Assembly (NCBI GenBank): GCA_964412375.1
Contig: CAYPOD010000001.1
Location: forward strand, 1-64,000
Length of the DNA stretch: 64,000 bases
Direction: 5' to 3'
From: CADEDV01 sp964412375
Lineage (GTDB): Bacteria > Bacteroidota > Bacteroidia > Chitinophagales > Chitinophagaceae
This document shows positions 23,856 through 32,632 of the stretch, piece by piece. Numbering within the stretch: the first letter of the stretch is position 1; every line of letters begins with the position of its first letter. Made by a program: the position numbers and the translations under genes. The notes under the pieces are model-generated. The model was not told the DNA's origin and did not search any database. It saw only the letters and a list, made by a program, of their open reading frames with translations.

Positions 23856-25577
23856 TCAGGGCTTTTTTGATGATCCGGGTTTGGTGCCTCCGCTACTACC
23901 ATTGGGTGAGGCCGGTTTGGGAGGCTGCGTCTGCATTTTTTCAATTTGTTCGATATATCCTTTAATGGCTTCAGCATTGGCCACGTCAATATCCAGCCAT
24001 TTTCTGAAATACTCCAGCGATTTTTCTTTGTCTTTGGCATCGTTGATATAGTATGCCGCGAGGTACCTCACTGCATTGATATATTGCCTTTTGAATTTAA
24101 CTGTGTCTTTGTAAGCAAATTCAGAAAGTTTTATTGCATCCGGCACGGCAATACTGTCTTTACGGACGGTATCCGAAGCCTGGCTGGCATTATAAGCCCA
24201 TTCATAGCCATATATTTCATTGGGATATTTCTCAATCATAACCAGGGCTGCATCCCTTGTTTTCGCATAATTGCTGTCAAAATAATTGGCAATGGCAAGC
24301 GAAAAGTAATCGTTGATCGTTGGAGTAGGCTTTAGTTTGATGATCATTTCCCGTAACGGAACTTCTTGAGATCTCCACTTTTTTTCCGCAAAAAAGGTAG
24401 CGCCATCTTTCAAAAAATTGAGTTTTGATTCCATTACAGTATCAATCTCAGCACCTTTGACATAAGCCTCCAGCATTTGCTCGGGAGTGCCGCCGGTTTT
24501 TGAAAGAATGTCAGAACGTAATTTATAATCCATGGCGATCTGATCTTCCGGATTTTTCTTATCGAAGAAGATATCACTGTTTTTTAAGGCCTGGACATAT
24601 TCACCTTTATCAAAATGGGCATATGCCAGCAACCTGTACACTTTGGGTTTGGTTCTCTCCCCCATGTCAGCTACGACTGCCTGTGCCTTCTGAATAGCAC
24701 AGTTATAATCTTTTTTACCATAACATAGCTGAGCATACATGAACTGATCCTGTATGTCTGTGTCAGCGCCTTTGCTTTGAATGTATTTGTTAAGCTGGGC
24801 TTCTGCTTGCGGATAATCTTTCTTTAAAAACCAGTAATAGTAAAAAAGCTCATAATATGCCTTGGTGAACTGGGGATCCACTTCCACAGCTTTTGACAGG
24901 TTTTCGTACATCAGGTCCCAGTTTTTCTGGGCTTCAAATAGCGCTGCTAAACGAACATATGCTCTTGCAAACTTCGGATTTACAGAAATCGCTTTGTGAT
25001 AGTTTTGATAAGCCATGCCTCCGCCTTCACCGGGTCTTGCCTTGCGGTAAGCATTGCCAAGATTTAGAAATATATCAGGATTCTTGGCATCACGTTTTGC
25101 GGCTTCTTCAAGTTTTTCAATGGCATAAGCCAAATCACCTTGCTTGGCATCCACGTTTGCACGACCAATTGCATTCAGGATATCCGGGTCGTCGCCTTTT
25201 TTTGTACGTGTGGTTGTAATTGCTGATTCAAATTTCTGGCGGGCATCATTGGTTTTGCCTTCTTTCAATTCCACATGGCCCATCCCCACCAGAATCAGCG
25301 GGGCGCTGTTGCTTGCCTGCAAAGCTTTTTCATACAATTGACGGGCTGCCACCATACGGGTGCCGGCATATTCATCCATTTCAAAATATGCTTGCCCCAG
25401 CCAATAGGTTGCTTCAATGTTATTGGGATTGGCAGCCAGGATCTTTTCAAAAGTACTGATAGCACTCTTGAACCGGTCGGCATACAGGTGATTGACGCCT
25501 TCCTGGACCGTTTGTGCCCTGAGACCGGTGGTCAACACCAGTCCGGCAGTTAATAAGCTAATGATGGTTTTCTTCAT
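23856..25577 (-). CDS. secreted tetratricopeptide-repeat protein
   Basis: A 573-residue protein with a signal peptide (cleavage after LRAQ, near residue 22) and an array of TPR units, at least ten judging from the spacing of A-x-Y, W-L-G-x-A and N-P-x-x motifs. Clear units include ISTFEKILAANPNNIEATYWLGQAYF (residues about 40-65) and AYAHFDKGEYVQALKNSDIFF. The tail (about 545-573) is Pro/Ser/Gly/Lys-rich. It is the third gene of a small operon after a PstS-like protein, 40 bp away. In many Bacteroidota this TPR-PstS pair directly follows exbB-exbD-exbD-tonB; here the nuo operon lies between. Role probably in the periplasmic side of the Ton system, by context only. Confidence 0.88.
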   Translation of the reverse strand: MKKTIISLLTAGLVLTTGLRAQTVQEGVNHLYADRFKSAISTFEKILAANPNNIEATYWLGQAYFEMDEYAGTRMVAARQLYEKALQASNSAPLILVGMGHVELKEGKTNDARQKFESAITTTRTKKGDDPDILNAIGRANVDAKQGDLAYAIEKLEEAAKRDAKNPDIFLNLGNAYRKARPGEGGGMAYQNYHKAISVNPKFARAYVRLAALFEAQKNWDLMYENLSKAVEVDPQFTKAYYELFYYYWFLKKDYPQAEAQLNKYIQSKGADTDIQDQFMYAQLCYGKKDYNCAIQKAQAVVADMGERTKPKVYRLLAYAHFDKGEYVQALKNSDIFFDKKNPEDQIAMDYKLRSDILSKTGGTPEQMLEAYVKGAEIDTVMESKLNFLKDGATFFAEKKWRSQEVPLREMIIKLKPTPTINDYFSLAIANYFDSNYAKTRDAALVMIEKYPNEIYGYEWAYNASQASDTVRKDSIAVPDAIKLSEFAYKDTVKFKRQYINAVRYLAAYYINDAKDKEKSLEYFRKWLDIDVANAEAIKGYIEQIEKMQTQPPKPASPNGSSGGTKPGSSKKP

Positions 25578-25617
25578 TTTCTTTTCACTTTAAATGATTG
25601 TAAATATAACTACTTTG

Positions 25618-26544
25618 TTACTCTCTCAGCCGGGCCGGCCTGATGCGGAAGTCTTTTTTAGCCGGCACCAGGTATGCCCTTTTGAAAATCAATTGCCCGA
25701 TCTCCCCACTCATAAAATCAACAAATCCATGTCCAAGTCCTTTATGATTCTCTTTTACGATATAAACCAAATCCCGTACCATAGGGTAACGTTTCATGTA
25801 AATATTGGCCTGCACCGGCAACACAAAATACCCTTCGAGGTCTGTGCTTTCCAAATGCGCCATTTTCACCTTTGTCAAAAAACTTATCTGTGTACTGTCT
25901 TCCTTATTTCCTATCCAGCTAACACCGATGAAACCAACCGCTGCCTGGTTCTTTGCAACATAATCTATGACTCCCTCACTTGTCCTGGCTGCTACAGCAT
26001 CTGCTGTCAGCTTTTCACTTTTTAATACTGAATCGATGATGAAACGTACTGTGCTGGTTGCATTGGTTCCGTCAAATACCGGAATTAATTTTTTCTTAAA
26101 ACGTCCTGTCAATACATCTTTTATCTCTTCCATTGTAAACAACGAGTCTGCAGCTTTGGGATGAACAATCACTGCAATTGCATCCCTTGCGATTGTCATT
26201 CTTTCCGGCGACACTTTCATCGAGTCTACCATAAAATTCTTTTCACTTTCGCTGAACCCTCTTGTCGCAATAATGACCCTGATGCTGTCGGTGGCAAAAT
26301 CTTTCAGGCATTCCGCTTCCGGCTTGTATTGCACATTGATCCTTGTATCCGGCCTGTTGGATTCATACACCTGCACCATGGCATCAATGATCGGTTTGAA
26401 TGACTCATCTGCACTCACATGGATGAAACCCCTGTCTTTTGTGTCCGGCAAAGCATTTTTTTGCTCTTCAAATGATTTACATCCTGTCACAACCAGCCAA
26501 ACCAGTACTAACCCGTAAAATAAAAGAGCATGGCCCTTGTTCAT
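25618..26544 (-). CDS. PstS-like phosphate/anion-binding lipoprotein
   Basis: A 308-residue substrate-binding lipoprotein with lipobox VTGC (Cys22). The mature part has the PstS-type fold: GFIHVSADESFKPIIDAMV, the IIATRGFSESE region, DAIAVIVHPKA, and the ligand-loop like NATSTVRFIIDS. It is shorter and more diverged than true PstS, and no pst transporter genes are nearby. Proteins of this kind accompany TonB-motor genes in this phylum; the ligand is not known. It overlaps the small membrane gene upstream by 4 bp and is followed by the TPR gene. Confidence 0.85.
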   Translation of the reverse strand: MNKGHALLFYGLVLVWLVVTGCKSFEEQKNALPDTKDRGFIHVSADESFKPIIDAMVQVYESNRPDTRINVQYKPEAECLKDFATDSIRVIIATRGFSESEKNFMVDSMKVSPERMTIARDAIAVIVHPKAADSLFTMEEIKDVLTGRFKKKLIPVFDGTNATSTVRFIIDSVLKSEKLTADAVAARTSEGVIDYVAKNQAAVGFIGVSWIGNKEDSTQISFLTKVKMAHLESTDLEGYFVLPVQANIYMKRYPMVRDLVYIVKENHKGLGHGFVDFMSGEIGQLIFKRAYLVPAKKDFRIRPARLRE

Positions 26545-26783
26545 CTGAAATAGTTTTTCTTATAGCCCCTGTAGATCCTCCATCCTCCGTACAAAAGGCA
26601 TATAAAGCCAAAAATCTTGTCAGTTTCGTTCGGTGGAAATCTTTCATTCAGCGGCAGATCAAACCGTCCCCTGAACAAAAAGAAAAAACCCGCCAGCAGT
26701 ATTAGTACTCCCATCCCGTAATCAAGGAGTGACCGCATCAGCGAAACCTGTTTCTTTTTATTCTTTTCGTATTCTTCAAACAT
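26541..26783 (-). CDS. small two-segment membrane protein
   Basis: An 80-residue protein; the ATG at 26783 is preferred to a TTG 51 bases upstream. A charged N-terminus (FEEYEKNKKKQV) precedes a membrane segment (MGVLILLAGFFFLF, about 24-37) and a second one (IFGFICLLYGGWRIY, about 58-72). It has no recognised domain. It is the first gene of the operon with the PstS-like and TPR proteins and overlaps the former by 4 bp. Confidence 0.8.
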   Translation of the reverse strand: MFEEYEKNKKKQVSLMRSLLDYGMGVLILLAGFFFLFRGRFDLPLNERFPPNETDKIFGFICLLYGGWRIYRGYKKNYFR

Positions 26784-27121
26784 AGTTTTAAGGGTCTGGC
26801 AAATTATACATTTTTTGGTTTTTTTCGTATTCAAATACTAACATTGACCGTAATCATCCTACCGCTAATCTTAGCATTATCCTTCTTTCATCTGCCCGAA
26901 AGCCCGGTATAGCTGAATTTCATTGATCTTTCGGGTGAAGCATTGCTTAAAATTATGCTGCTAATTCTCATTAAAATCTAATTGAATTTCCTTTAAACTA
27001 ATGATTGTTAGATGCAGCAATGCCTGTAAATCCATAAGTTAGGCGGCCCAGGCCGTTAAGCAAATCAAAATAGTAGGTTTAGTTTTGCTGCTTACAAAGC
27101 AGCCCAGTATATATTTGCGGC
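26784..27121. other. intergenic region between divergent genes
   Basis: No gene is seen in these 338 bp. Holds a perfect 8-bp inverted repeat, CCCGAAAG at 26895-26902 with CTTTCGGG at 26928-26935, and at the right end the promoter of the phosphatase-hisS group. The hairpin lacks a T-tract on either strand, so it is not an obvious terminator. Confidence 0.5.
27084..27117 (+). promoter_or_regulatory. promoter of the phosphatase-hisS group (TTTG-N22-TATATTTG)
   Basis: TTTG at 27084-27087 and an exact TAnnTTTG element, TATATTTG, at 27110-27117 are spaced by 22 bases. Only four bases (CGGC) separate the -7 element from the ATG at 27122, so the transcript would be leaderless or nearly so. Confidence 0.6.
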
Positions 27122-27595
27122 ATGAAAGTATTGATGGTTTGCCTTGGCAATATCTGCCGCAGCCCGCTGGCGGAAGGCATTTTGCAGAAAAAAGTACTGG
27201 AAGCCGGGTTAAACTGGAAAGTGGAAAGTGCCGGCACCAACAGCTATCATACGGGGGAACCTCCCCATCCGTTATCTCAAAAAGTAGCTTTGCTGAATGG
27301 CATTGATATTTCCCGCCAGAGAGCCCGACGGTTCAAAGCCGAAGATTTTGAAAAGTATGACAGGATTTATGCCCTGGCCGGGGATGTGCTGGATGAAATG
27401 AGACGCATAGCCCGGGAAAAATTTGACAGTACAAAAGCTATTTTACTGATGGATGAATTACATCCCGGTAAAAATCTTGATGTTCCTGATCCTTATTATG
27501 GAGAAGAACACGGCTATCATGAAGTGTTTGACATGATAGATGAAGTGTGCAATGTGGTCATAGAAAAATATTCTGTTCTGAACTCTCACTACTAA
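27122..27595 (+). CDS. low-molecular-weight protein-tyrosine phosphatase
   Basis: A 157-residue LMW-PTPase. The catalytic P-loop CLGNICRS begins at residue 7 with Cys7 and Arg13, and the general acid is in VPDPYYG (DPYY motif), both near-perfect family matches. It is a cytosolic enzyme. First gene of a plus-strand group; hisS follows after 18 bp. Substrate unknown; no capsule or polysaccharide kinase genes are nearby. Confidence 0.95.
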   Translation: MKVLMVCLGNICRSPLAEGILQKKVLEAGLNWKVESAGTNSYHTGEPPHPLSQKVALLNGIDISRQRARRFKAEDFEKYDRIYALAGDVLDEMRRIAREKFDSTKAILLMDELHPGKNLDVPDPYYGEEHGYHEVFDMIDEVCNVVIEKYSVLNSHY

Positions 27596-27613
27596 CAGCC
27601 GGTAAAAATTTTC

Positions 27614-28963
27614 ATGTCAAAGCCATCGCTACCACAAGGAACAAGGGATTTCGGACCTGACGTGGTCCGGAAAAGGAATTATATTTTCAACACGATCAAA
27701 ACTGTTTTTGAATTGTATGGCTTTCAGCCGCTGGAAACACCGGCGATGGAAAACATAGAAACACTGATGGGGAAATATGGCGAGGAAGGAGATAAACTTA
27801 TATTCAAAATCCTCAACAATGGTCTTGATAATCCCGAAAAGGAAAAACAGGTGAGGGAAGATTTTGAAAAAGTGTTGCTGGGGAAAAATGTGAAAGGAAT
27901 TACAGAAAGAGCATTAAAATACGACCTCACCATTCCCTTTGCCCGCTATGTGGCCATGCATCACCAGCAGCTTACATTTCCATTTAAGCGATACCAGATA
28001 CAGCCTGTTTGGAGGGCCGACCGGCCACAAAAAGGAAGATACCGGGAATTTTACCAGTGCGATGCCGATGTGGTGGGCAGTTATTCATTGCTGAATGAAG
28101 CGGAACTTGCCAATATCTATGCTGAGGTTTTCAGCAAGCTGGGCATTGATGTGGAGATAAAAATCAACAGCCGGAAGATATTAACCGCTTTAGCTGAATT
28201 ATGCGGGGGGGCAGATAAAATGACCGCTATATCAGTTGCCATAGATAAATTAGATAAGATCGGTACCGAAAAAGTAAAAGCGGAATTGCTGCAAAAAGGG
28301 ATTGGATCAGAACAGGTAGCTGTCATTGAACAATATCTCGGCATAGGCGGCAGCAATACTGAAAAAATTGAACAAATAAATAAACTATTGGGTCATACAG
28401 CACCCGGCAAACAAGGAATAGCGGAAATTGAATATTTAATGGCCATTCCCGGACTCACAATTGATTTCACCCTAGCCCGTGGCCTCAACTATTACACCGG
28501 GATCATCTTCGAAGTGAAAGCAAAAAAAGTTCAGATGGGCAGCATCGGTGGCGGTGGCAGGTACGATGATCTTACAGGTTTGTTTGGTGTGCCGGATATC
28601 CCGGGAGTTGGGATTTCATTCGGTGTGGACCGTATCTATGATGTGATGGAAGAACTGCAGCTTTTTCCCGAAACCGTGCAAACCAGTACGCAGATCTTAT
28701 TTTTTAATCTTGGAGAAAAAGAAAGTGCAGCTGCCTTGCGGGTAGCGCAGCAAATGCGCAGCAATGGGGTGAGTTGTGAACTGTATCATGAAAACAGCAA
28801 ATTCGACAAACAATTCAAATACGCAGAAAAGAAGAATATCCCGTTTGTAGTCATCATCGGAGAGGAAGAACTAATGAACAACACCTGCAAACTGAAAGAT
28901 CTGCGGTCAGGAGAACAGCAAACCTTGTCCATTCAGCAGCTATTACAAAAACCTTTTATCTAA
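27614..28963 (+). CDS. hisS: histidine--tRNA ligase
   Basis: A 449-residue class II aminoacyl-tRNA synthetase. N-terminal PQGTRDFGP motif, motif 2 (FRYQIQPVWRADRPQKGRYREFYQCDAD read as WRADRPQKGRYREF), the histidine-specific LARGLNYYTG, and motif 3 (GGGRYDDLTGLF and GVGISFGVDRI) are intact. The C-terminal anticodon-binding domain covers about 350-449. It lies 18 bp after the phosphatase gene and 22 bp before a lipoprotein gene. Confidence 0.97.
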   Translation: MSKPSLPQGTRDFGPDVVRKRNYIFNTIKTVFELYGFQPLETPAMENIETLMGKYGEEGDKLIFKILNNGLDNPEKEKQVREDFEKVLLGKNVKGITERALKYDLTIPFARYVAMHHQQLTFPFKRYQIQPVWRADRPQKGRYREFYQCDADVVGSYSLLNEAELANIYAEVFSKLGIDVEIKINSRKILTALAELCGGADKMTAISVAIDKLDKIGTEKVKAELLQKGIGSEQVAVIEQYLGIGGSNTEKIEQINKLLGHTAPGKQGIAEIEYLMAIPGLTIDFTLARGLNYYTGIIFEVKAKKVQMGSIGGGGRYDDLTGLFGVPDIPGVGISFGVDRIYDVMEELQLFPETVQTSTQILFFNLGEKESAAALRVAQQMRSNGVSCELYHENSKFDKQFKYAEKKNIPFVVIIGEEELMNNTCKLKDLRSGEQQTLSIQQLLQKPFI

Positions 28964-28985
28964 TTATTAATAACAAACCTTTGAC

Positions 28986-30647
28986 ATGAAAAAAATCCTT
29001 TTGCTTTTGACTATCGCCGCCTTTGTAGTTACCGCTTTTGTTTCCTGCAGTAAGGGAGGCAAAACCGGCCTGCTTGTCCCGGAAGATGCGGCTATCGTTT
29101 TTCATATTAACAACGCATCCCTTTCATCCAAACTGAGCTGGGAAGAAATAAAACAAAGCCAGTGGTTCAGGGAAGCTGGCAATGAAGAAGCTGAAGAGTG
29201 GGCTAAAAAAATATTCGCCGACCCTGCTGCATCCGGTATTGATATGAAAAGTGATTTTGTGATATTCTTCAAAAAAGAAAAAAAGAACGGGTTCGTGGTC
29301 GTGCAGGGCAGCGTGAAAGATGCTGCAGCTGTAGAAAGTTTCACTAAACAGGTGGACCCTGCTGCCGCCACGAGCAAAGACGGGAGCATATCTTTTACTG
29401 TTTACGAAAACAAGACCGTAATGGCCTGGAATGCCACCCACTTCAGCTTTGTTACGGGTATGCCCATGCCCGATGCCGGCAGTTTGATGAAAATGAACAA
29501 TGACCGGGAATATGATTTTAGCACCTCCATCCCGGTGGAAGAACTGAAAACTTATGCCAAGAATGTGCTTACCCTTAAAGAGGGTGCCCGGCTGGATAAA
29601 GACAGCCGTTTTGCTGATTTGATTGCTGATGGCAGTGATATGCACTTTTGGGCAGATACCGAAAAATATTATGGAGATATGTTTGGCCCCATGCTATCCA
29701 TGTTCGGAAATCTTGCTGCATTGACCAAAGGCAATATATCTGCATCTTCCATCAATTTTGCTGATGGCAAGATCACAATGACTTCAAAGCAATACTATGG
29801 CAAAGAAATGGATGCGCTGGTGTCAAAATACCCATCAAAACCCATCAGCGAAGAAATGGCCGGACTTATTCCTTCTGATAATGTAGTTGCTGCCCTGGTA
29901 ATGAACTATCCGCCGGAAGGTCTAAACGAATTGCTGAAGTTAATAAAAGTGGATGGCCTGGTAAATGTTTTGCTGGCGCAGAGTGGTTACAGTACCGATG
30001 ATTTTATCAAAGCGAATAAAGGCGATGTATTGCTGGCTGTATCGGATTTTTCTATCGAAGAAAAAACAAGGGAGTTGGATATGGGCAATGGTAAAAAATC
30101 TTCCTATTCAACAACAGAGCCCGGTGCAAAAGTGCTTTTTGCAACTTCTGTAAATGATAAGGCGGCTTTTGAAAAACTGATTACCCTGCTGTGGGATCAA
30201 ACCAAAGAGCTGCCCATGCAGGAGCTTCCGCCAATTAGTTACAAATTAGAAAACAACTGGTTTGCTGCCGGTAATGACTCTGCACAGGTAGCAAAATTTT
30301 TTGCCGGAGACAGTAAAAAATCAGCTTTCACTGCCAGGATCAGCGGGCACCCGATGGGCTTTTTTGTTGATCTCAAAAAAATCATGACGGCTGCTGCAAC
30401 ATCAACAAAAGACAGCAGTTCAAAAGCAGCGCTGGATGCAGCACTGACCACTTGGGAAGATATCACAGCATGGGGTGGTACATACGAAAACAAAGCAGTA
30501 GAGATAAATGCGGAAATCAACCTGGTGGATAAGAAAACCAACAGCCTGAAACAACTCAATAGCTTCCTGGACAGAATGGCTGTTATTTATAAAGCAGAAC
30601 GGAAAAAACATATGGAAGAAGAAACGAAAGAATTGAAGGCGTTCTGA
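28986..30647 (+). CDS. DUF4836-family lipoprotein
   Basis: A 553-residue protein with a lipoprotein signal (FVSC, Cys21), followed by the opening typical of DUF4836 (LLVPEDAAIVFHINNASLSSKL: a domain that begins with a statement-like VPxDA..V..IN pattern). Many Asp/Lys and alternating hydrophobic positions suggest a beta-rich fold with repeated units. The C-terminal end is a charged helix (KAERKKHMEEETKEL). Function unknown; such proteins are common surface or periplasmic lipoproteins in this phylum. It ends in a strong terminator at 30673. Confidence 0.85.
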   Translation: MKKILLLLTIAAFVVTAFVSCSKGGKTGLLVPEDAAIVFHINNASLSSKLSWEEIKQSQWFREAGNEEAEEWAKKIFADPAASGIDMKSDFVIFFKKEKKNGFVVVQGSVKDAAAVESFTKQVDPAAATSKDGSISFTVYENKTVMAWNATHFSFVTGMPMPDAGSLMKMNNDREYDFSTSIPVEELKTYAKNVLTLKEGARLDKDSRFADLIADGSDMHFWADTEKYYGDMFGPMLSMFGNLAALTKGNISASSINFADGKITMTSKQYYGKEMDALVSKYPSKPISEEMAGLIPSDNVVAALVMNYPPEGLNELLKLIKVDGLVNVLLAQSGYSTDDFIKANKGDVLLAVSDFSIEEKTRELDMGNGKKSSYSTTEPGAKVLFATSVNDKAAFEKLITLLWDQTKELPMQELPPISYKLENNWFAAGNDSAQVAKFFAGDSKKSAFTARISGHPMGFFVDLKKIMTAAATSTKDSSSKAALDAALTTWEDITAWGGTYENKAVEINAEINLVDKKTNSLKQLNSFLDRMAVIYKAERKKHMEEETKELKAF

Positions 30648-30672
30648 TTTTTCCCGTTGAAACATCATTTTC

Positions 30673-30710
30673 AACCACAGGTCTCTTCCCGGAACCTGTG
30701 GTTTTTCTTT
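30673..30710 (+). terminator. rho-independent terminator after the DUF4836 gene
   Basis: A perfect 10-bp stem, AACCACAGGT with ACCTGTGGTT, an 11-base loop and a following TTTCTTT tract. Its tail abuts the promoter element of the next gene. Confidence 0.85.
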
Positions 30711-30721
30711 ATTATTGTACT

Positions 30722-31363
30722 ATGCAATTGCATTTACAAAACATCTTGCCCGCCTGGTTTGATGACAGTGCCAAAGACAACTCAGAGATATGGAGCCGCA
30801 ACCTGGTTTTTGACAAAGGGGAACTGATAAAGATCGTTGCCCCATCAGGTAGCGGCAAATCTTCGCTGATCAATTTCCTGTATGGCCTTAGAAAAGATTT
30901 TAAAGGAACGGTTCGCTATGACAACAATAACATTACTGCTTTGAATGCCGAAGAAATGGCACAATTACGGAAAGATCATGTCAGTGTGGTGTTCCAGGAT
31001 ATGCGGTTGTTTCCTGATCTGACCGTTGAAGAAAACTTAGAACTAAAGAGACAGCTCAACCCTTTTCACCCGGCACAAAAGATCAGTGAAATGGCCAAAC
31101 GGTTAGGCATTGGCAGCCGCCTGCAAACAAAAGCAAGAATATGTTCGTATGGCGAGCAGCAACGAGCTGCCATCATCCGTGCTTTGCTGCAACCATTTGA
31201 AATACTATTACTCGATGAGCCTTTTAGTCACCTGGATGAACAAAATGCACAGCAGGCGATGGAATTGATTTTGGAAGAAAGCAGGTTGCGCCAGGCCACT
31301 ATTGTGTTTGCCGACCTGGAACGGATTGATTATTTCCCTTTCACCCGAATGTATCATTTATAA
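30722..31363 (+). CDS. ABC transporter ATPase with degenerate signature
   Basis: A 213-residue LolD-like ATP-binding protein; the ATG at 30722 is used rather than an in-frame GTG 24 bases upstream inside the terminator. Walker A APSGSGKSS (about residue 40), Q-loop VVFQDMRLF, Walker B ILLLDEPFSHLDE. The signature, normally LSGGQQQR, reads CSYGEQQR, and the switch histidine after Walker B is absent (IVFADLERID). The core is otherwise complete, so it may bind ATP with altered hydrolysis. The next gene is its permease partner. A TATTATTG element (one mismatch to TAnnTTTG) lies four bases before the ATG. Confidence 0.88.
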   Translation: MQLHLQNILPAWFDDSAKDNSEIWSRNLVFDKGELIKIVAPSGSGKSSLINFLYGLRKDFKGTVRYDNNNITALNAEEMAQLRKDHVSVVFQDMRLFPDLTVEENLELKRQLNPFHPAQKISEMAKRLGIGSRLQTKARICSYGEQQRAAIIRALLQPFEILLLDEPFSHLDEQNAQQAMELILEESRLRQATIVFADLERIDYFPFTRMYHL

Positions 31364-31373
31364 ACAAACTGAT

Positions 31374-32567
31374 TTGGCTTTATCCTTTAAACCTGTTCGA
31401 CCCCTGCTGCAAACCGGCGCCAGCGCTGTTTCCCGTTGGTTTTCCTACATCGGTTTGGGCATTGGTGTATTATTATTGCTTTGTTCGGCACAGATGTATA
31501 TTAATATTCAGCAACTGCTCACCAAAAGCAGCATCCGAAAAAATGGTTTTGATTTTGTTTCCATCACCAAAACCATTACCAATGAAACCATGGGGCAACC
31601 GCAAAAAAATTTATTTCAGCAGGCTGATATTGATGAACTGAATGCACAGCCCTTTATAGACGGTGCGGCGCCGCTTATTGCCAATGATTTCAGGGTGCAG
31701 CTCAGCGCCGGTAATATGCTGCCCTTCAGCACCGATCTTTTTTTGGAAACACTGGAAAATGAATTTATAGACACCATCCCTCCTTCTTTCAGTTGGCAGG
31801 AAGGGCAAACCACTATTCCTATCATCCTTTCTTCCGATTTTTTTGAGATATATAATGTGTTTGCACCGGGGCAGGAATTGCCACAGGTGTCAAAAGAAAC
31901 AGCCGGCAGCATCCCGGTACAGATCACCTGCTATGGCAATGGACGGGAAGGAGTTTTCACCGGAAAGATCGTGGCATTCAGCGATCGCATCAATTCTGTG
32001 CTGGTTCCCAAAACATTTATGGACTGGGCCAATTTTGCATTTGGCAGCAACCGTGCGGTAGAAGCCGGCCGTGTTTTCATCAAAACCAAAGATGCCAATA
32101 ACCCGGCGCTGCTCCGTTTCCTCGATGAAAAGCAATACAAGGTGAACAAAGACAAAACACTGCTGGGCCGTAATAAAATGGTGATACAGGGAATATTCAG
32201 TGGTCTGGGTATTTTTGGTTTGCTGGTAGTAATTCTTGCTTTGCTGCTTTTTTCTTTTTACCTGCAACTGGTCATTGCCCGCAGTAAAGACAGTTTAGTA
32301 TTGCTCATAACACTCGGCTATTCACCCGGCTGGCTCTGCCGCAATCTTTCCAAACGTTTTATTCCTGTTTATTTCATTATCGTTTTACTCGCATTAGCCA
32401 TAACCCAACTGATGCAATGGGCCTTCCACCAGTATGCGATGTATAATCGTCCTGAACTTACATCACCTGTTCATTGGATTGTTATTTTGCTTGCACTCTT
32501 GCTTATAGGTCTTTCAGCTATCACTAATTACCGGTTGGTGAAAAAATTACTATTCAGATTTACCTAA
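31374..32567 (+). CDS. FtsX-like ABC transporter permease
   Basis: A permease of about 397 residues, partner of the preceding ATPase. One N-terminal membrane segment (YIGLGIGVLLLLC), a large periplasmic domain of about 230 residues, and three C-terminal segments in the FtsX domain. No ATG exists near the start in this frame: the open frame continues upstream into the ATPase gene. The likeliest start is the TTG at 31374 (LALSFKPVRPLL), ten bases after the ATPase stop, though an ATT a few codons upstream is possible. Substrate unknown. Confidence 0.8.
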   Translation: MALSFKPVRPLLQTGASAVSRWFSYIGLGIGVLLLLCSAQMYINIQQLLTKSSIRKNGFDFVSITKTITNETMGQPQKNLFQQADIDELNAQPFIDGAAPLIANDFRVQLSAGNMLPFSTDLFLETLENEFIDTIPPSFSWQEGQTTIPIILSSDFFEIYNVFAPGQELPQVSKETAGSIPVQITCYGNGREGVFTGKIVAFSDRINSVLVPKTFMDWANFAFGSNRAVEAGRVFIKTKDANNPALLRFLDEKQYKVNKDKTLLGRNKMVIQGIFSGLGIFGLLVVILALLLFSFYLQLVIARSKDSLVLLITLGYSPGWLCRNLSKRFIPVYFIIVLLALAITQLMQWAFHQYAMYNRPELTSPVHWIVILLALLLIGLSAITNYRLVKKLLFRFT

Positions 32568-32580
32568 ATATGCAGGTATA

Positions 32581-32608
32581 AAAAATGCCGCTTTGTAAGC
32601 GGCATTTT
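32581..32608. terminator. bidirectional terminator between permease and susD
   Basis: AAAATGCCGCTT pairs with AGCGGCATTTT around TGTA, with A-rich sequence before and T-rich sequence after, so it can end both the plus-strand permease gene and the minus-strand susD gene. Confidence 0.85.
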
Positions 32609-32632
32609 AATAATCATACTAAAGTTATAAGA

